NCBI GenBank assembly: GCA_016713405.1 | Contig: JADJPF010000020.1 | Location: forward strand, 124,001-188,000 | From: Blastocatellia bacterium | GTDB lineage: Bacteria; Acidobacteriota; Blastocatellia; Chloracidobacteriales; JADJPF01 | Length of the DNA stretch: 64,000 nucleotides | Direction of reading: 5' to 3' | Shown: one piece after another, positions 10,508-20,069 of the stretch | Position numbering within the stretch: position 1 is the stretch's first letter | How the letters are laid out: each line of letters starts with the position of its first letter | The notes under the pieces: generated by a model | What the model was told of the DNA's origin: nothing | Database searches by the model: none | What the model saw: the letters and a program-made list of their open reading frames with translations, nothing else | Made by a program: the position numbers and the translations under genes

Positions 10508-11445
10508 AAATTATTATTTTCTTTAGGTTTATGTAAACAAACTCGGTTACGGCCAGTTTGTTTAGCTTCATAAAGAGCAAAATCAGCAGCTTCAATTAAA
10601 TTATTAGCTAAGGAGCTATCATTAGGAAAATCTGCTACTCCTATGCTAATAGTGATATGCAGATGGGAATCTGGATCATGAATTGAAGCAGGAAAATTAT
10701 ATTTTTCCATAGCTTCTCTAACTCTTTCGGCGGCCTCTGCACCTTTATCTTTAGGGGTTTCTGGCAAAATAGCAATAAATTCTTCACCACCATATCTAGC
10801 TAAAACATCAGAGTCCCGAAGCGTTTGTTGAATTACTTTAGCTGTATGACGCAAAACTTCACTACCAATTAAATGTCCATAGGTGTCATTGACTTTCTTA
10901 AAAAAGTCTATATCCATCATTAAGATACAAAACTCATGTCTATGTCTTTGTGAGCGGACAATTTCTCTTTCTAACTCTAAGGAAAAACTCTTACGTGTAA
11001 GTAGCCCAGTTAAATCATCATGAACAATTAATTCATGGACGCGCTTTTGGTACTCAACTTCTAATTCATCTAGCATAGCAAACTTAAAAAGTTGCCGACC
11101 AATTTTTATTTTATCTCCATCTTGAAGCAAACGACTTTCTTGTTGTGGTACAGTAAAACCATTTAGTAATGTTCCATTAGTGCTTCCTAGATCAGAAAGC
11201 CAATATTGTTTATCACCATTATCTGTAGTAATAGAAAAAACTTGGGCATGTACACGCGAAGACACATCATCATCTAGTGGGAGATCTACTACATCGCTAT
11301 CACGGCCAATTACTAACTTGGCGCGGTCAATCCTTACCACCGTACCAAGTTTATCTCCACATAAGAAGATTAGAGCGGCATGATGTTTTTTGGGGACGAA
11401 TATTCCGCTGATTCTTAATTGTTGAGTTTTATTGCTGTTATCCAC
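10504..11445 (-). CDS. FHA-GGDEF diguanylate cyclase
   Basis: A 313-residue cytoplasmic signalling protein. The N-terminal FHA domain (about residues 30-115) has the phosphothreonine-binding residues in VIGRDSD, SSRVHA and DLGSTNGTLLNG. The C-terminal GGDEF domain (about 135-305) has DDLTGLLTRKSF, MMDIDFFKKVNDTYGH and the active-site variant ARYGGEEF. It should make cyclic di-GMP under control of a phosphorylated partner, plausibly a Ser/Thr kinase. The gene overlaps pyrF by four bases. Confidence 0.95.
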   Translation of the reverse strand: MDNSNKTQQLRISGIFVPKKHHAALIFLCGDKLGTVVRIDRAKLVIGRDSDVVDLPLDDDVSSRVHAQVFSITTDNGDKQYWLSDLGSTNGTLLNGFTVPQQESRLLQDGDKIKIGRQLFKFAMLDELEVEYQKRVHELIVHDDLTGLLTRKSFSLELEREIVRSQRHRHEFCILMMDIDFFKKVNDTYGHLIGSEVLRHTAKVIQQTLRDSDVLARYGGEEFIAILPETPKDKGAEAAERVREAMEKYNFPASIHDPDSHLHITISIGVADFPNDSSLANNLIEAADFALYEAKQTGRNRVCLHKPKENNNL

Positions 11446-11737
11446 GGAGAATACTATACCCTTAAAAGTAGTTATATCGCAACATGTATAAAGTATCTGA
11501 AAAAATCTTTAAAATCTTTGTCAGATATTTTGCAAGATAAAATTAAATAACGCAAATAATAAAATGGGAAGCAATTTTATCAAGAACTTTGCTAATAATG
11601 CTAGCATTTTCTCTAAGAGATTTGCGGCTTTTCTGCATAGTAACTTGACGATAAATTATTGGGACAATAGAATTTTTATGTGAGAAAATCAAACCAAAAT
11701 TAATAAGTAATGTTATTGCTAGTTGTTAGGAGTTTTA

Positions 11738-12376
11738 ATGAGTAATTCTGCTAGTTTATCAAGCATAGAACCAAGTCTTGAACTTAGTGTAAAGTTAGTT
11801 GCTGAAGCACATTTACCTACAGAGGTAGGGGATTTTCGTATCTTAGGGATTCGTAGTAAGGTTGATAGCCAGGAATTTGTTGTTTTAGTCAAAGGTGAAC
11901 TAAAAACTAACGAACCAACACTTGTAAGAATCCATTCTCAATGTTTGACAGGAGATGTTTTTCATTCTATTAAGTGTGATTGTGGACGACAATTACAAGC
12001 AGCAATGAAAAAAGTTGCTACAGCAGGCTTAGGTGTAATAATTTATCATCCGCAGGAAGGCAGAGGGATAGGTATTATTAATAAAATTCGTGCTTACGCG
12101 CTTCAAGATCAAGGTGCTGATACCGTAGAAGCTAATTTACGTCTGGGTTTTGATGTAGATGAAAGACAATATGACCAATGTAGTGACATTATTAAGTTGT
12201 TAGGCATTACCCATAAAACTTATGTCAAACAATCCAGATAAACTATCTGCTTTGCAACAAGCCGGAATTACTGCTGAACGTGTGCCACTGGAAATAGAAC
12301 TAACTACAACATCACCTGCGTTAGATTACTTAAAAACCAAAAAGAAAAAATGGGGCATTTATTGTCAGAAGTCTAA
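11738..12376 (+). pseudogene. ribA: GTP cyclohydrolase II, two frameshifts
   Basis: RibA opens GTP to start riboflavin synthesis. The intact part carries VRIHSQCLTGDVFHSIKCDC with the zinc cysteines, the catalytic YHPQEGRGIGI segment, and DTVEANLRLGF. The ATG at 11738 has TTAGGAG upstream; a TTG at 11723 is less likely. The frame is lost at A4 12215-12218, just before LMSNNPDKL, which restarts in another frame. It is lost again at A6 12345-12350, just before the family C-terminus MGHLLSEV, so the natural stop is at 12374-12376. Two homopolymer indels in one essential-pathway gene look more like sequence error than decay. Confidence 0.88.
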
Positions 12377-12381
12377 ATAAT

Positions 12382-12405
12382 ATAGATAGCAAAAATGCTA
12401 TCTAT
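12382..12405 (+). promoter_or_regulatory. Hairpin immediately upstream of the moaA ribosome site
   Basis: A perfect 9-base stem, ATAGATAGC (12382-12390) with GCTATCTAT (12397-12405), has a six-base loop. The GGAGA ribosome site of moaA begins at the next base. There is no T tract, so a terminator is unlikely. It may influence moaA translation or separate it from ribA. Confidence 0.5.
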
Positions 12406-12416
12406 GGAGAAACTTT

Positions 12417-13424
12417 ATGTTGCCAATCTACAAGGCAAGTTTGACAGATAGTTACAACAGACAAATAAAAGACTTACGTATTTCTATTACTGATCGTTGT
12501 AATTTTCGCTGTGTCTATTGTATGCCTGAAACCGGCGTTCAATGGAAAGATAAGTCAGAGATCCTTTCCTATGAGGAATTAATTTATTTAGCAAAAATCT
12601 TTGTTTCTTTAGGTGTTACTAAACTACGTGTAACAGGCGGTGAACCACTTCTTAGACGTGGTGTAGTTAAATTTATTAAGGAATTATCTAAAATTGACGG
12701 TTTAGAAGACTTAGCCTTAACAACAAATGCTTATTTTCTTCCTGAATTTGCAGAAAAATTAGCTGCTGCTGGACTAAAAAGAATTAGTATTAGTATTGAT
12801 TCCTTAAAACCAAAAGCTTTTGAGTTACTTACAAAAGTTGACGCACTTGCACGAGTTTTAGCTGGAATTGAAGCAGCGCAACAATGGCATTTAACACCAA
12901 TTAAAGTTAATATGGTAGTAATGCGCCATATTAATGAAAATGAAATTGTTGATTTTGCTCGTTTTGCTAGAGAAAAAAACTTAATAGCTCGATATATTGA
13001 ATATATGCCTTTAGATGGGCCAGGGGAGTGGAACAAAGATTTAGTAGTTTCTGGTCAAGAAATTTTTGACAAAATTAATGTTGTTTATCCATTAAAACCA
13101 TTAATTGCTAATCATAAAAGTGAAACTGCTCAGCGTTTTGGCTTTGCTGATGGCGTAGGCGGAGAAATAGGAATTATTGCACCAGTTACACAACCTTTTT
13201 GTGGTGCTTGTAGCCGGATACGCCTTACAGCAGATGGACAAATCCGAACTTGCTTATTTTCACTAACTGAACATAACTTACGCGATTTGCTAAGAAATGG
13301 TGTAAGTGAACAACAAATAAAAAATTTTATAATTAGTGCTGTACTAAAAAAAGAAGTTGGACATAAAATTAATGATCCAGATTTTATTGCCCCAGAAAGA
13401 ACAATGTCTTGTATTGGTGGCTAG
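12417..13424 (+). CDS. moaA: GTP 3',8-cyclase (molybdenum cofactor synthesis)
   Basis: A radical-SAM enzyme that, with MoaC, converts GTP to cyclic pyranopterin monophosphate. Its 335 residues fit the family. The N-terminal SAM cluster is CNFRCVYC (CxxxCxxC), followed by LRVTGGEPLLR. The C-terminal second [4Fe-4S] cluster uses CGACSRIRLT and a later TCLF cysteine. The chain ends in a Gly-Gly pair (SCIGG), a known requirement for MoaA activity. The ATG has GGAGA seven bases upstream. No other moa gene is in the window. Confidence 0.97.
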   Translation: MLPIYKASLTDSYNRQIKDLRISITDRCNFRCVYCMPETGVQWKDKSEILSYEELIYLAKIFVSLGVTKLRVTGGEPLLRRGVVKFIKELSKIDGLEDLALTTNAYFLPEFAEKLAAAGLKRISISIDSLKPKAFELLTKVDALARVLAGIEAAQQWHLTPIKVNMVVMRHINENEIVDFARFAREKNLIARYIEYMPLDGPGEWNKDLVVSGQEIFDKINVVYPLKPLIANHKSETAQRFGFADGVGGEIGIIAPVTQPFCGACSRIRLTADGQIRTCLFSLTEHNLRDLLRNGVSEQQIKNFIISAVLKKEVGHKINDPDFIAPERTMSCIGG

Positions 13425-13455
13425 CGTTTACAAGATAAAAAGGTAAAAATTTATT

Positions 13456-13832
13456 ATGGCAAAGTGGTTTGGTAAAAAAGATCAAAAGTTAAATCTTAAT
13501 CCTGGCGAATTTGAAGTTCTTACCACCCAAGCACAGCGGGCTTGGTGGGAAAATGGCAAGATAATTATGACCAATCATCGGCTTTTTGGTTTCCAGCAGT
13601 TCGTAGCAAACAAAGTTCCCCTACAGTAGAAGTTGATATGGAAAAAGTACTAGGTTGTGTAGAAAAACGCTCTTGGTACTATTTATTAACAAAACCCTCT
13701 TTACGCATTTTGCTAACCTCTGGTAAGTCTATGGATTTTCATAATATTAAAGACTTTGGAGGGGTAAAAAGCAATGTTGAACGTTTTATGGGACGTGAAC
13801 GCTATGTTCCAGGATCATTATTTACTGAGTAA
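13456..13832 (+). pseudogene. PH-like (GRAM-type) domain protein, frameshifted
   Basis: A small protein of about 125 residues starting MAKWFGKKDQKLNLNPGEFE. The segment WENGKIIMTNHRLFWF, then VEVDMEKVLGCVEKRSW and LRILLTSGKSMDF, resembles bacterial PH/GRAM-like domains. The frame breaks at a run of five T at 13583-13587; adding one T joins the two halves through NHRLFWFPAV. Without correction the first frame stops about 12 codons later. It follows moaA by about 30 bases. Function unknown. Confidence 0.7.
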
Positions 13833-13849
13833 AATTGCGGGGTGAAGTT

Positions 13850-14338
13850 ATGCCACACCTAGAAGTTTGTAATTGTGCTTCTTGTTTTTTTATTAGGCAA
13901 AACGAATATGAACAACGGGAATTTATTCATGTTCAAAAAGAAAAATTAAAAACTTTTCTTCTTACATATTCTTATTGCTATTGGCTTGTTATTACCCTTT
14001 CTTTTATTTTAGCAAAAGTATATTTTCATATTTCTACAACAATTATTTTATCTTTATTTGGATTTTATATAACTGGTATACTTTTATTTGTTATTTTATC
14101 AAATTATGCTTTTGCTATTTCTTATCTAGGCTATCTACTAAAACCAAAAGATGCTATAAGCCATATACTAGCAATATCATTAGTTTATTCTTTTTTTATA
14201 AGTTTACCTTTTCCAAAATTTGATCTTTATGGATTTTTCCTTTGCATATTTATATTATTTGGCCTTCATTTAGCTTGTTTTTGTATGGGTTATATTGTTC
14301 GCGTTGCAAAAAATAGACAACTTAATCCTATAAGTTAA
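13850..14338 (+). CDS. Small multi-spanning membrane protein with CxCxxC motif
   Basis: An unrecognised protein of 162 residues. The cytoplasmic start has a CNCASC cysteine motif, followed by four strongly hydrophobic segments (about residues 40-60, 65-90, 100-120 and 125-150). The ATG at 13850 is chosen because GGGGTGA precedes it; a TTG 15 bases upstream also fits the frame but lacks a ribosome site. It directly follows the PH-like gene and probably shares its transcript. The 3' end faces the NamZ-like gene with a 3-base gap. Confidence 0.7.
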   Translation: MPHLEVCNCASCFFIRQNEYEQREFIHVQKEKLKTFLLTYSYCYWLVITLSFILAKVYFHISTTIILSLFGFYITGILLFVILSNYAFAISYLGYLLKPKDAISHILAISLVYSFFISLPFPKFDLYGFFLCIFILFGLHLACFCMGYIVRVAKNRQLNPIS

Positions 14339-14341
14339 ATA

Positions 14342-15508
14342 TTATTTATAAATTAAATATTTTTCTCTTAGTCTGATAAACTCATCAACACCGCCTGACC
14401 AAGAATTTTCTATCTCATCAATAGACATATTTGCTTCAATTTGCTTTCTAACTTTGTCTGTCCCAAAAATTACATCAATAGGCAATTTGTCATGCACATA
14501 TTCATAAGGCGGTTGTTTCCACTCAAACTTATCTGTGTAAAGATGATAAATTGTGCTTAAAATTGCTACTGCTGTAATTACTGATTTGTAAGTTTGCCTA
14601 TCAGTTATATGAAGTTGTAGCCCACCACATAATTGACCAACATGCTTATGGAAAGTAGGCTGGTAATAAGTTGGACGAAAATAAACACCAGGTAAGTGTA
14701 AATTATTTAGCTCTTCAGTTAGTTTATATGGGTCAATATAGGGTGCGCCAATTAGCTCAAATGGGCGAGTTGTCCCGCGACCCTCAGAAACCATTGTCCC
14801 TTCAAAAATTACCATTCCTGGATAAACCGTTGCTGTATCAAGTGTTGGCATATTTGGCGAAGGCAAAATCCAAGGAATATTGCTTTCTGACCACCACATC
14901 GAACGCTTCCAACCTTGCATTGGTACTACGTTTAACTTGCAGTTAATTCCAAAAGCGTCATTAAACATTAATGCTAGTTCGGCTACTGTCATTGCGTGAC
15001 GCATTGCAATAGGAAATAAGCCAACAAAAGAAGCAAATTCTGATTCTAAAATATTTCCCTCTACTAGCTCTCCTCCAATTGGATTAGGGCGATCTAGCAC
15101 CACCATTTCCTTACCATATTTAGCGCAAGCTTGCATTGCATGTGCCATAGTATAAATAAATGTATAAACTCTAGTTCCTACATCTTGAATATCAAAAACC
15201 AGCACATCAATATTTTTAAGCATTTCTTCTGTAGGGACACGAGTTTTTCCATATAAACTATAAACTGTTAGGTTAGTGCGGCTGTCCTTAAAGCCTTCCC
15301 ACTCAATCATATTGTCTTGAGTCTCGCCGCGAATACCATGTTGAGGGCCAAAAAGCGTGGTTAGATTAAATTCTGAACATTTGTAAAAACTATCTGCGGC
15401 GTGTTCAAATTGTTGATTTATAGAAGCAGGATTAACTATTAATCCTACACGCTTACCACGTAGTAAATCTAAATGATCAGTAAAAATAGTTTCTAGCCCT
15501 AATTTCAT
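14342..15508 (-). CDS. DUF1343 / NamZ-like exo-beta-N-acetylmuramidase
   Basis: The 388-residue protein matches DUF1343, the family of the Bacillus exo-N-acetylmuramidase NamZ, which removes terminal MurNAc from peptidoglycan fragments. Hallmarks are GKRVGLIVNPASIN at the N-terminus, FGPQHGIRGETQDN, VFDIQDVGTRVYTFIYTM, VLDRPNPIGG, EGNIL, and ILPSPNMPTLDTATVYPG with EGTMVSEGRGTTRPFE. No signal peptide is evident at this start, so it may act inside the cell on recycled muropeptides, or the true start may differ. It is a single gene convergent with the small membrane protein. Confidence 0.9.
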   Translation of the reverse strand: MKLGLETIFTDHLDLLRGKRVGLIVNPASINQQFEHAADSFYKCSEFNLTTLFGPQHGIRGETQDNMIEWEGFKDSRTNLTVYSLYGKTRVPTEEMLKNIDVLVFDIQDVGTRVYTFIYTMAHAMQACAKYGKEMVVLDRPNPIGGELVEGNILESEFASFVGLFPIAMRHAMTVAELALMFNDAFGINCKLNVVPMQGWKRSMWWSESNIPWILPSPNMPTLDTATVYPGMVIFEGTMVSEGRGTTRPFELIGAPYIDPYKLTEELNNLHLPGVYFRPTYYQPTFHKHVGQLCGGLQLHITDRQTYKSVITAVAILSTIYHLYTDKFEWKQPPYEYVHDKLPIDVIFGTDKVRKQIEANMSIDEIENSWSGGVDEFIRLREKYLIYK

Positions 15509-15607
15509 AAAAAATCCTTTTGCTAATTGGAGTTGACTAGTTGAAGCAGGCTATCATATTAAATTAACTTTGTTGATTCAAACTTACTTAGTAGTGTGGA
15601 AAAAAAC

Positions 15608-15985
15608 ATGTCTTCAACAACCAATAGTTCTACAGGATCTTACGCTAATCAACTAGAAAAATTTGTTGCTCTTATGGACAAGCTTTGGCAAGAGCATTTA
15701 ACATCGCCAACTATTGCAGGGCCAGAAAAATTTTATGCATGGGGGAATCTTGACTATGTAGTCATAATGTCAGAAAAAAAATTTGATGATCTTGTAGAGT
15801 TAAAGACTAAAATAGGTTGTTTGGAAATTAAAAAAGATACAGATGGAAAAATAAACTGCCAAATTGTAGAAGATAAAACATTTAGAAAAAAAACAACAAA
15901 TCTTGAATTATCTAGCGATCCTCAAGAAATTTTAGAAAAAGCTATCATTGCGTTAAATCATTATTATTCAAAAAATATAGGCTAG
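15608..15985 (+). CDS. Hypothetical protein, 125 aa
   Basis: I do not recognise this protein. It starts MSSTTNSSTGSYANQLEKF, has an acidic-basic soluble character and no TM segment. A short conserved-looking core covers FYAWGNLDYVVIMSEKKFDDL. The ATG at 15608 is preferred over a GTG four codons upstream, although neither has a strong ribosome site. The gene lies alone on the plus strand and ends exactly where purK (minus strand) ends. Confidence 0.6.
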   Translation: MSSTTNSSTGSYANQLEKFVALMDKLWQEHLTSPTIAGPEKFYAWGNLDYVVIMSEKKFDDLVELKTKIGCLEIKKDTDGKINCQIVEDKTFRKKTTNLELSSDPQEILEKAIIALNHYYSKNIG

Positions 15986-17158
15986 CTAGCGTCGGGCAAT
16001 CCAGCGCAATTGTTTTCTAGTCTTTTGGGCTATTTCAAACGCTTCATCCAAATCATCAGATAAAACTGTAAAATGCCCCATCTTACGCTTGGTTTTAGCC
16101 TTTTTCTTACCATAAAGATGTAAACAAACATTCGTGTCTGATAAAAGCCCTGTTGTGCCAGACAAATGATCACCTTTATGATCACCTAAAATATTGACCA
16201 TAACCGCGGTTTTAGAAAGCATTCTAGGCGAGCCTAAAGGCAAGTTACAAATTGCCCGCAGTTGTTGTTCAAATTGGGAGCAAAGACAAGCGTCTATGCT
16301 GTAATGACCGCTGTTATGGGGACGTGGAGCTATTTCATTGACTAGGATTTCATCATTTTCTAGTAGAAACATTTCTACACAAAATACACCAACAATATTT
16401 AGATTTTGGGCAATTTGTCGGGCGATTTCTGTTGCTTGGTCTGCAACTTTAGCAGAAACAAAAGCTGGGACAAGGGTAGTGTCTAAAATATTTTCTACAT
16501 GAATGTTTTCTGTTACAGGATAGGTGACTATTTGGTTATTTCTATCTCGAACGCAAATAATACCAAGCTCTTTGGTAAATTTAATCATTTTTTCCCAAAT
16601 TAATGGGCGGTTTAGTAATTCTTGAAAAGCTAGTTGAGCTTGTTCAAGGTTGGTTACTTTAACTTGGCCTTTGCCATCATAACCACCATAAGCGGTTTTG
16701 ATAATAGCAGGAAATCCAATTTTACTAGCAGCTTGTTCTAAATCTACAAGAGTGTTTACTGGGTAAAATGGAGCCGTATTAATCCCAATGCTTTGAACAA
16801 ATTGTTTTTCTAAAATTCGATGTTGAGTAGTTTTTAGCACCTGACTACTAGGAAAAACCGGATAACCTGCTTCTTCTAAAGCTATTACAGAGCGAACATC
16901 AATATTTTCAAACTCATAAGTGACAACATCACAACGTTTGCCAAGTTTTAGGACAGACGCAATATCATCATAATTAGCAACAATATGTTTATCAGCAACC
17001 TGTGAGCAAGGCGCGTCTGGCGTTGGTTCAAGGACATGAACACGATAGCCCATTTGACGGGCTGCCAGGGCTAGCATTCTTCCAAGTTGACCACCGCCAA
17101 GAATACCTATGCGGCTACCTACTTCTAAAGCTTTAAGTTTTTTTCTAGTAGATAACAT
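15986..17158 (-). CDS. purK: 5-(carboxyamino)imidazole ribonucleotide synthase
   Basis: PurK carboxylates AIR with ATP and bicarbonate in purine synthesis. The 390-residue ATP-grasp protein shows IGILGGGQLGRMLALAA at the N-terminus, TYEFENIDV, the glycine-rich ATP loop AYGGYDGKGQV, the metal-binding segment FCVEMFLLENDEILVNEIAPRPHNSGHYSIDAC (quoted in part: NEIAPRPHNSGHY), and a C-terminal HLYGKKKAKTKRKMGH tail. The partner mutase purE is not adjacent. The gene starts 13 bases after the SBBP gene ends on the same strand. Confidence 0.96.
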   Translation of the reverse strand: MLSTRKKLKALEVGSRIGILGGGQLGRMLALAARQMGYRVHVLEPTPDAPCSQVADKHIVANYDDIASVLKLGKRCDVVTYEFENIDVRSVIALEEAGYPVFPSSQVLKTTQHRILEKQFVQSIGINTAPFYPVNTLVDLEQAASKIGFPAIIKTAYGGYDGKGQVKVTNLEQAQLAFQELLNRPLIWEKMIKFTKELGIICVRDRNNQIVTYPVTENIHVENILDTTLVPAFVSAKVADQATEIARQIAQNLNIVGVFCVEMFLLENDEILVNEIAPRPHNSGHYSIDACLCSQFEQQLRAICNLPLGSPRMLSKTAVMVNILGDHKGDHLSGTTGLLSDTNVCLHLYGKKKAKTKRKMGHFTVLSDDLDEAFEIAQKTRKQLRWIARR

Positions 17159-17171
17159 TACTTTCCTAGTT

Positions 17172-19871
17172 TTAAGGGTTAATTACAGCAAAAAATCCAT
17201 CTTGACCGCCACCACCAAAAGAACTTTGTGCGCCGTTTAAAGTAGGAAAGTTAGTAGATTCGGTAACTCCAGTCAAATAAATTATTCCTGTATTTGTTAT
17301 AACAACATTGGTTTCTCTGTCCATTCCATTGCCGCCAAAATAACTAGAGGAGATCGCACGACCTTGAGCATCAAAACTAGTAATATAAATGTCTGTTGCT
17401 CCAGATAAACTAGTTTGTAGAGCATTACGGGTTGGAAAATCAGCAGAAGCCGTTGTACCAACTAGGTAAACTTGACCGCTAGGATCTACAAAAGAAAACC
17501 CTAAACTTTGGTTGTTTTCATCTTGGCTACCACCTAAATAAGTAGAATAAACTACATCTCCATTGGCTCCAAACTTAGTAACAAATACATCAAAAAATGC
17601 TCCAAATCCGCCTCCAGACATTGCTTGAAACGCATTGCGAGTTGGAAAATCTATTGATTTAGTTCGACCTATTACGTAAGTATTACCTAATGAATCAACT
17701 GTAAAATTACCAACTTCTTGCATTAATTGCCCACCTAAATAAGTAGAAAAGATTAAACTGCCATCAGTAGCAAATTTAGCTACTACTAAAGTTTTATCTC
17801 CACGTTGGACAGATTGAAAAGCGTTTCTCAGTGGAAAATTAGGTGAATTACTTTCGCCTAACAAATAAATATTTCCATTTGTATCAGTTGTAATACGCAG
17901 TATAGTTTCTACTCTTTGACCACCAAGATAAGTTGTAAAAATAGGCTGTCCAAGCATATTTATTTTTGCTAGAAAAATATCTCCTGCTTGGCCGTAGGTT
18001 GATTGGAAGCTATTTCCTACCATAGGAAAATTACTAGAAAAAGTTGTTCCAGAAAGTAGTAAATTATTGGCATTATCTAAAGTTACTTTTAAGTCTAAAT
18101 TAGAAGTTAATTCCCTATCATTACCACCAAAATAAGTTGAAAAGATAATGGCTCCCTGATCACTTAGCTTAGTGATAAATACATCATCATTGCCACCAAG
18201 TGTTGATTGAAAAGCACTTTGAATTGGGAAGTTAGGTGAGCCAGTTTTTCCTACTAAAGTAATATTGCCAGTTGTGTCTACAACAAAGTTACGGATGTCA
18301 TCAAACCCGCTACCACCAAGGAAAGTGGAGTAAATAACTTCTCCACGAGGATTAAACTTTGTGATAAAGCCATCTGTCCCACCAGCAAATTTCTTTTGTC
18401 TTGCATTTCGTTTTGGAAAAGTTTTGCTTTCAGTTGTTCCTGCTACGTAGATATTACCTAATGGATCTAAGCTTAAACCAGCTATTTCTTCATTACCAAT
18501 ACCACCAAGGTAAGTTGAAAAAATAGCACTGCCATTAGAATTTAGCTTAGTAAGAAAAAGGTCTGAAACATTAGTGGCAACACCATCACGATTACCATAT
18601 AAAGTTTGGAAAGCATTTAAGAGCTTAAATTCTCTAAAATTTGTAGTTCCTAACATAATAAAATTACCATTGTCATCTACTACAAATCTAAAAGGATCTA
18701 GTACTTCTCCGCCACCACCAAGATAAGTTGAATAAACAAGTCCACCATTAGCATCTAGTTTAATAACAAAAAATGTCTCTAACCGGGTTTTAGTATAAAC
18801 CTCTTGGAGAGCATTTTTTAGCGGTAAATCACGGGAGTTGGTTGCACCTATTACATAGATATTTCCACTGTTATCAACCACCATTCTTAATGGTCGCTCC
18901 TCATTTTTACCACCTACGTAAGTTGAGTATAGTATTTGTCCGTTAGGATTAAGTTTTACTATTGTTAGCTCTCCTGAACCTTTGAAACGGTTTTGAACAG
19001 GGTTGACTAGGGGAAAATTGCTAGAACGACTACTACCAACAAGATAAAAATTGCCGGCTGAGTCTGTAAAATTTAGGTTAATAGCGTCTTGTCCATCGCC
19101 ACCAATATAAGTTGCATAACTAATAACAGGATCAATTACTAGGGTATGATTTGGGTCATATTTAGCTAAATTAAAACTAACCGTGTTATCAGTAATTAAA
19201 TAGCTACAATCAACAAATTGTTTATTATTGTTAATTACTTGATAAACAATAGGTTTATGCTGGCGGATAGTTTCATTAGCTACTGTTAAAATCAAGTCTC
19301 CATTATCAGCTAAAGCTAATTTTTCTATTCCGTTATAGCTAAGTTTAATTTGTTGAGGGTTGGTTTTTGAAGAAACTAGAAAATCATATTCTAGCTGTCC
19401 ATTGTTTCCATAATAATTTAAGTCAATACCAGGATAGACTGATTTTGCTTGGATTTGTTTGTAGTGTTTAACTTGGGTCTGCCAATTTTTTTCATCATTT
19501 CCAATAAAATAATTACTTTTTCCTACAAGCGGATTTTCTGCTACTAGCTCACTTTGAGCATTAGAGTTGATGAAATTAATTTGGATTTGTTTGTTAGGAT
19601 TTCCTTGACTATTTAGCAAAAGATTAATTTTATTAGCAGTTATTTCTGCCTGATAAGCCTTGGTTTTAGCAATAAATTGATTATTGTTAATGGCTTCAAA
19701 ATAAACAGTTTTGTCTATATCTGCATTATTTTTGCTAGCAGCAACAGTGCTAGCTTCAGAACTAAACTTTAAAGGAATTTGACTAGGTAAAATAGGAAGG
19801 TTAAGAGAAAAAATAACCATTAAAGAGATAGATAATTTTAAGTAAGTCCATAATTTTTTTAGGCAATACAT
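17172..19871 (-). CDS. Exported SBBP-repeat beta-propeller protein
   Basis: An 899-residue exported protein. The hydrophobic N-terminus (LKLSISLMVIFSLNLPILPS) is a probable signal sequence. Residues about 45-250 form an N-terminal beta domain (NYYGNNGQLEYDFLV, VIDPVISYATYIGG) typical of this family. From about 250 on come repeats of about 50-60 residues, each with a STYLGG strand, a GNIYVAGTT-like strand and an FP-x-x-NAFQ motif, as in SBBP repeats. At least ten copies can be counted. It is probably surface-located or secreted. Role unknown. Confidence 0.88.
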   Translation of the reverse strand: MYCLKKLWTYLKLSISLMVIFSLNLPILPSQIPLKFSSEASTVAASKNNADIDKTVYFEAINNNQFIAKTKAYQAEITANKINLLLNSQGNPNKQIQINFINSNAQSELVAENPLVGKSNYFIGNDEKNWQTQVKHYKQIQAKSVYPGIDLNYYGNNGQLEYDFLVSSKTNPQQIKLSYNGIEKLALADNGDLILTVANETIRQHKPIVYQVINNNKQFVDCSYLITDNTVSFNLAKYDPNHTLVIDPVISYATYIGGDGQDAINLNFTDSAGNFYLVGSSRSSNFPLVNPVQNRFKGSGELTIVKLNPNGQILYSTYVGGKNEERPLRMVVDNSGNIYVIGATNSRDLPLKNALQEVYTKTRLETFFVIKLDANGGLVYSTYLGGGGEVLDPFRFVVDDNGNFIMLGTTNFREFKLLNAFQTLYGNRDGVATNVSDLFLTKLNSNGSAIFSTYLGGIGNEEIAGLSLDPLGNIYVAGTTESKTFPKRNARQKKFAGGTDGFITKFNPRGEVIYSTFLGGSGFDDIRNFVVDTTGNITLVGKTGSPNFPIQSAFQSTLGGNDDVFITKLSDQGAIIFSTYFGGNDRELTSNLDLKVTLDNANNLLLSGTTFSSNFPMVGNSFQSTYGQAGDIFLAKINMLGQPIFTTYLGGQRVETILRITTDTNGNIYLLGESNSPNFPLRNAFQSVQRGDKTLVVAKFATDGSLIFSTYLGGQLMQEVGNFTVDSLGNTYVIGRTKSIDFPTRNAFQAMSGGGFGAFFDVFVTKFGANGDVVYSTYLGGSQDENNQSLGFSFVDPSGQVYLVGTTASADFPTRNALQTSLSGATDIYITSFDAQGRAISSSYFGGNGMDRETNVVITNTGIIYLTGVTESTNFPTLNGAQSSFGGGGQDGFFAVINP

Positions 19872-20003
19872 AAGTTTAGCTCCTTAAATTTTTTAGAGGC
19901 TTTTTCCTTTTGATGTGGATAATAGCTAAATTGTTGGTATTTTTATAAGCTTGTTTACGGAAAAGGTAAGCTATAGATTGCTAACTAATTGTATAAAAAC
20001 AAG

Positions 20004-20046
20004 ATAGCTGACTTAACAATAACAAAATTAATGTTAAATCAGCTAT
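20004..20046 (-). terminator. Probable terminator after lpdA
   Basis: A 15-base stem with one mismatch joins 20004-20018 to 20032-20046 (outer arm ATAGCTGA/TCAGCTAT). Read on the minus strand it is followed by CTTGTTTTTAT. It sits 24 bases past the lpdA stop and upstream of the SBBP gene. Confidence 0.75.
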
Positions 20047-20069
20047 AGGTTAAAAACTAAAAGTAAACT

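Noticed and set aside
11597..11608. Palindrome AATGCTAGCATT as an operator between the diguanylate cyclase and ribA
   Set aside because: A single 12-base palindrome in AT-rich DNA is not enough evidence, and no adjacent regulator explains it.
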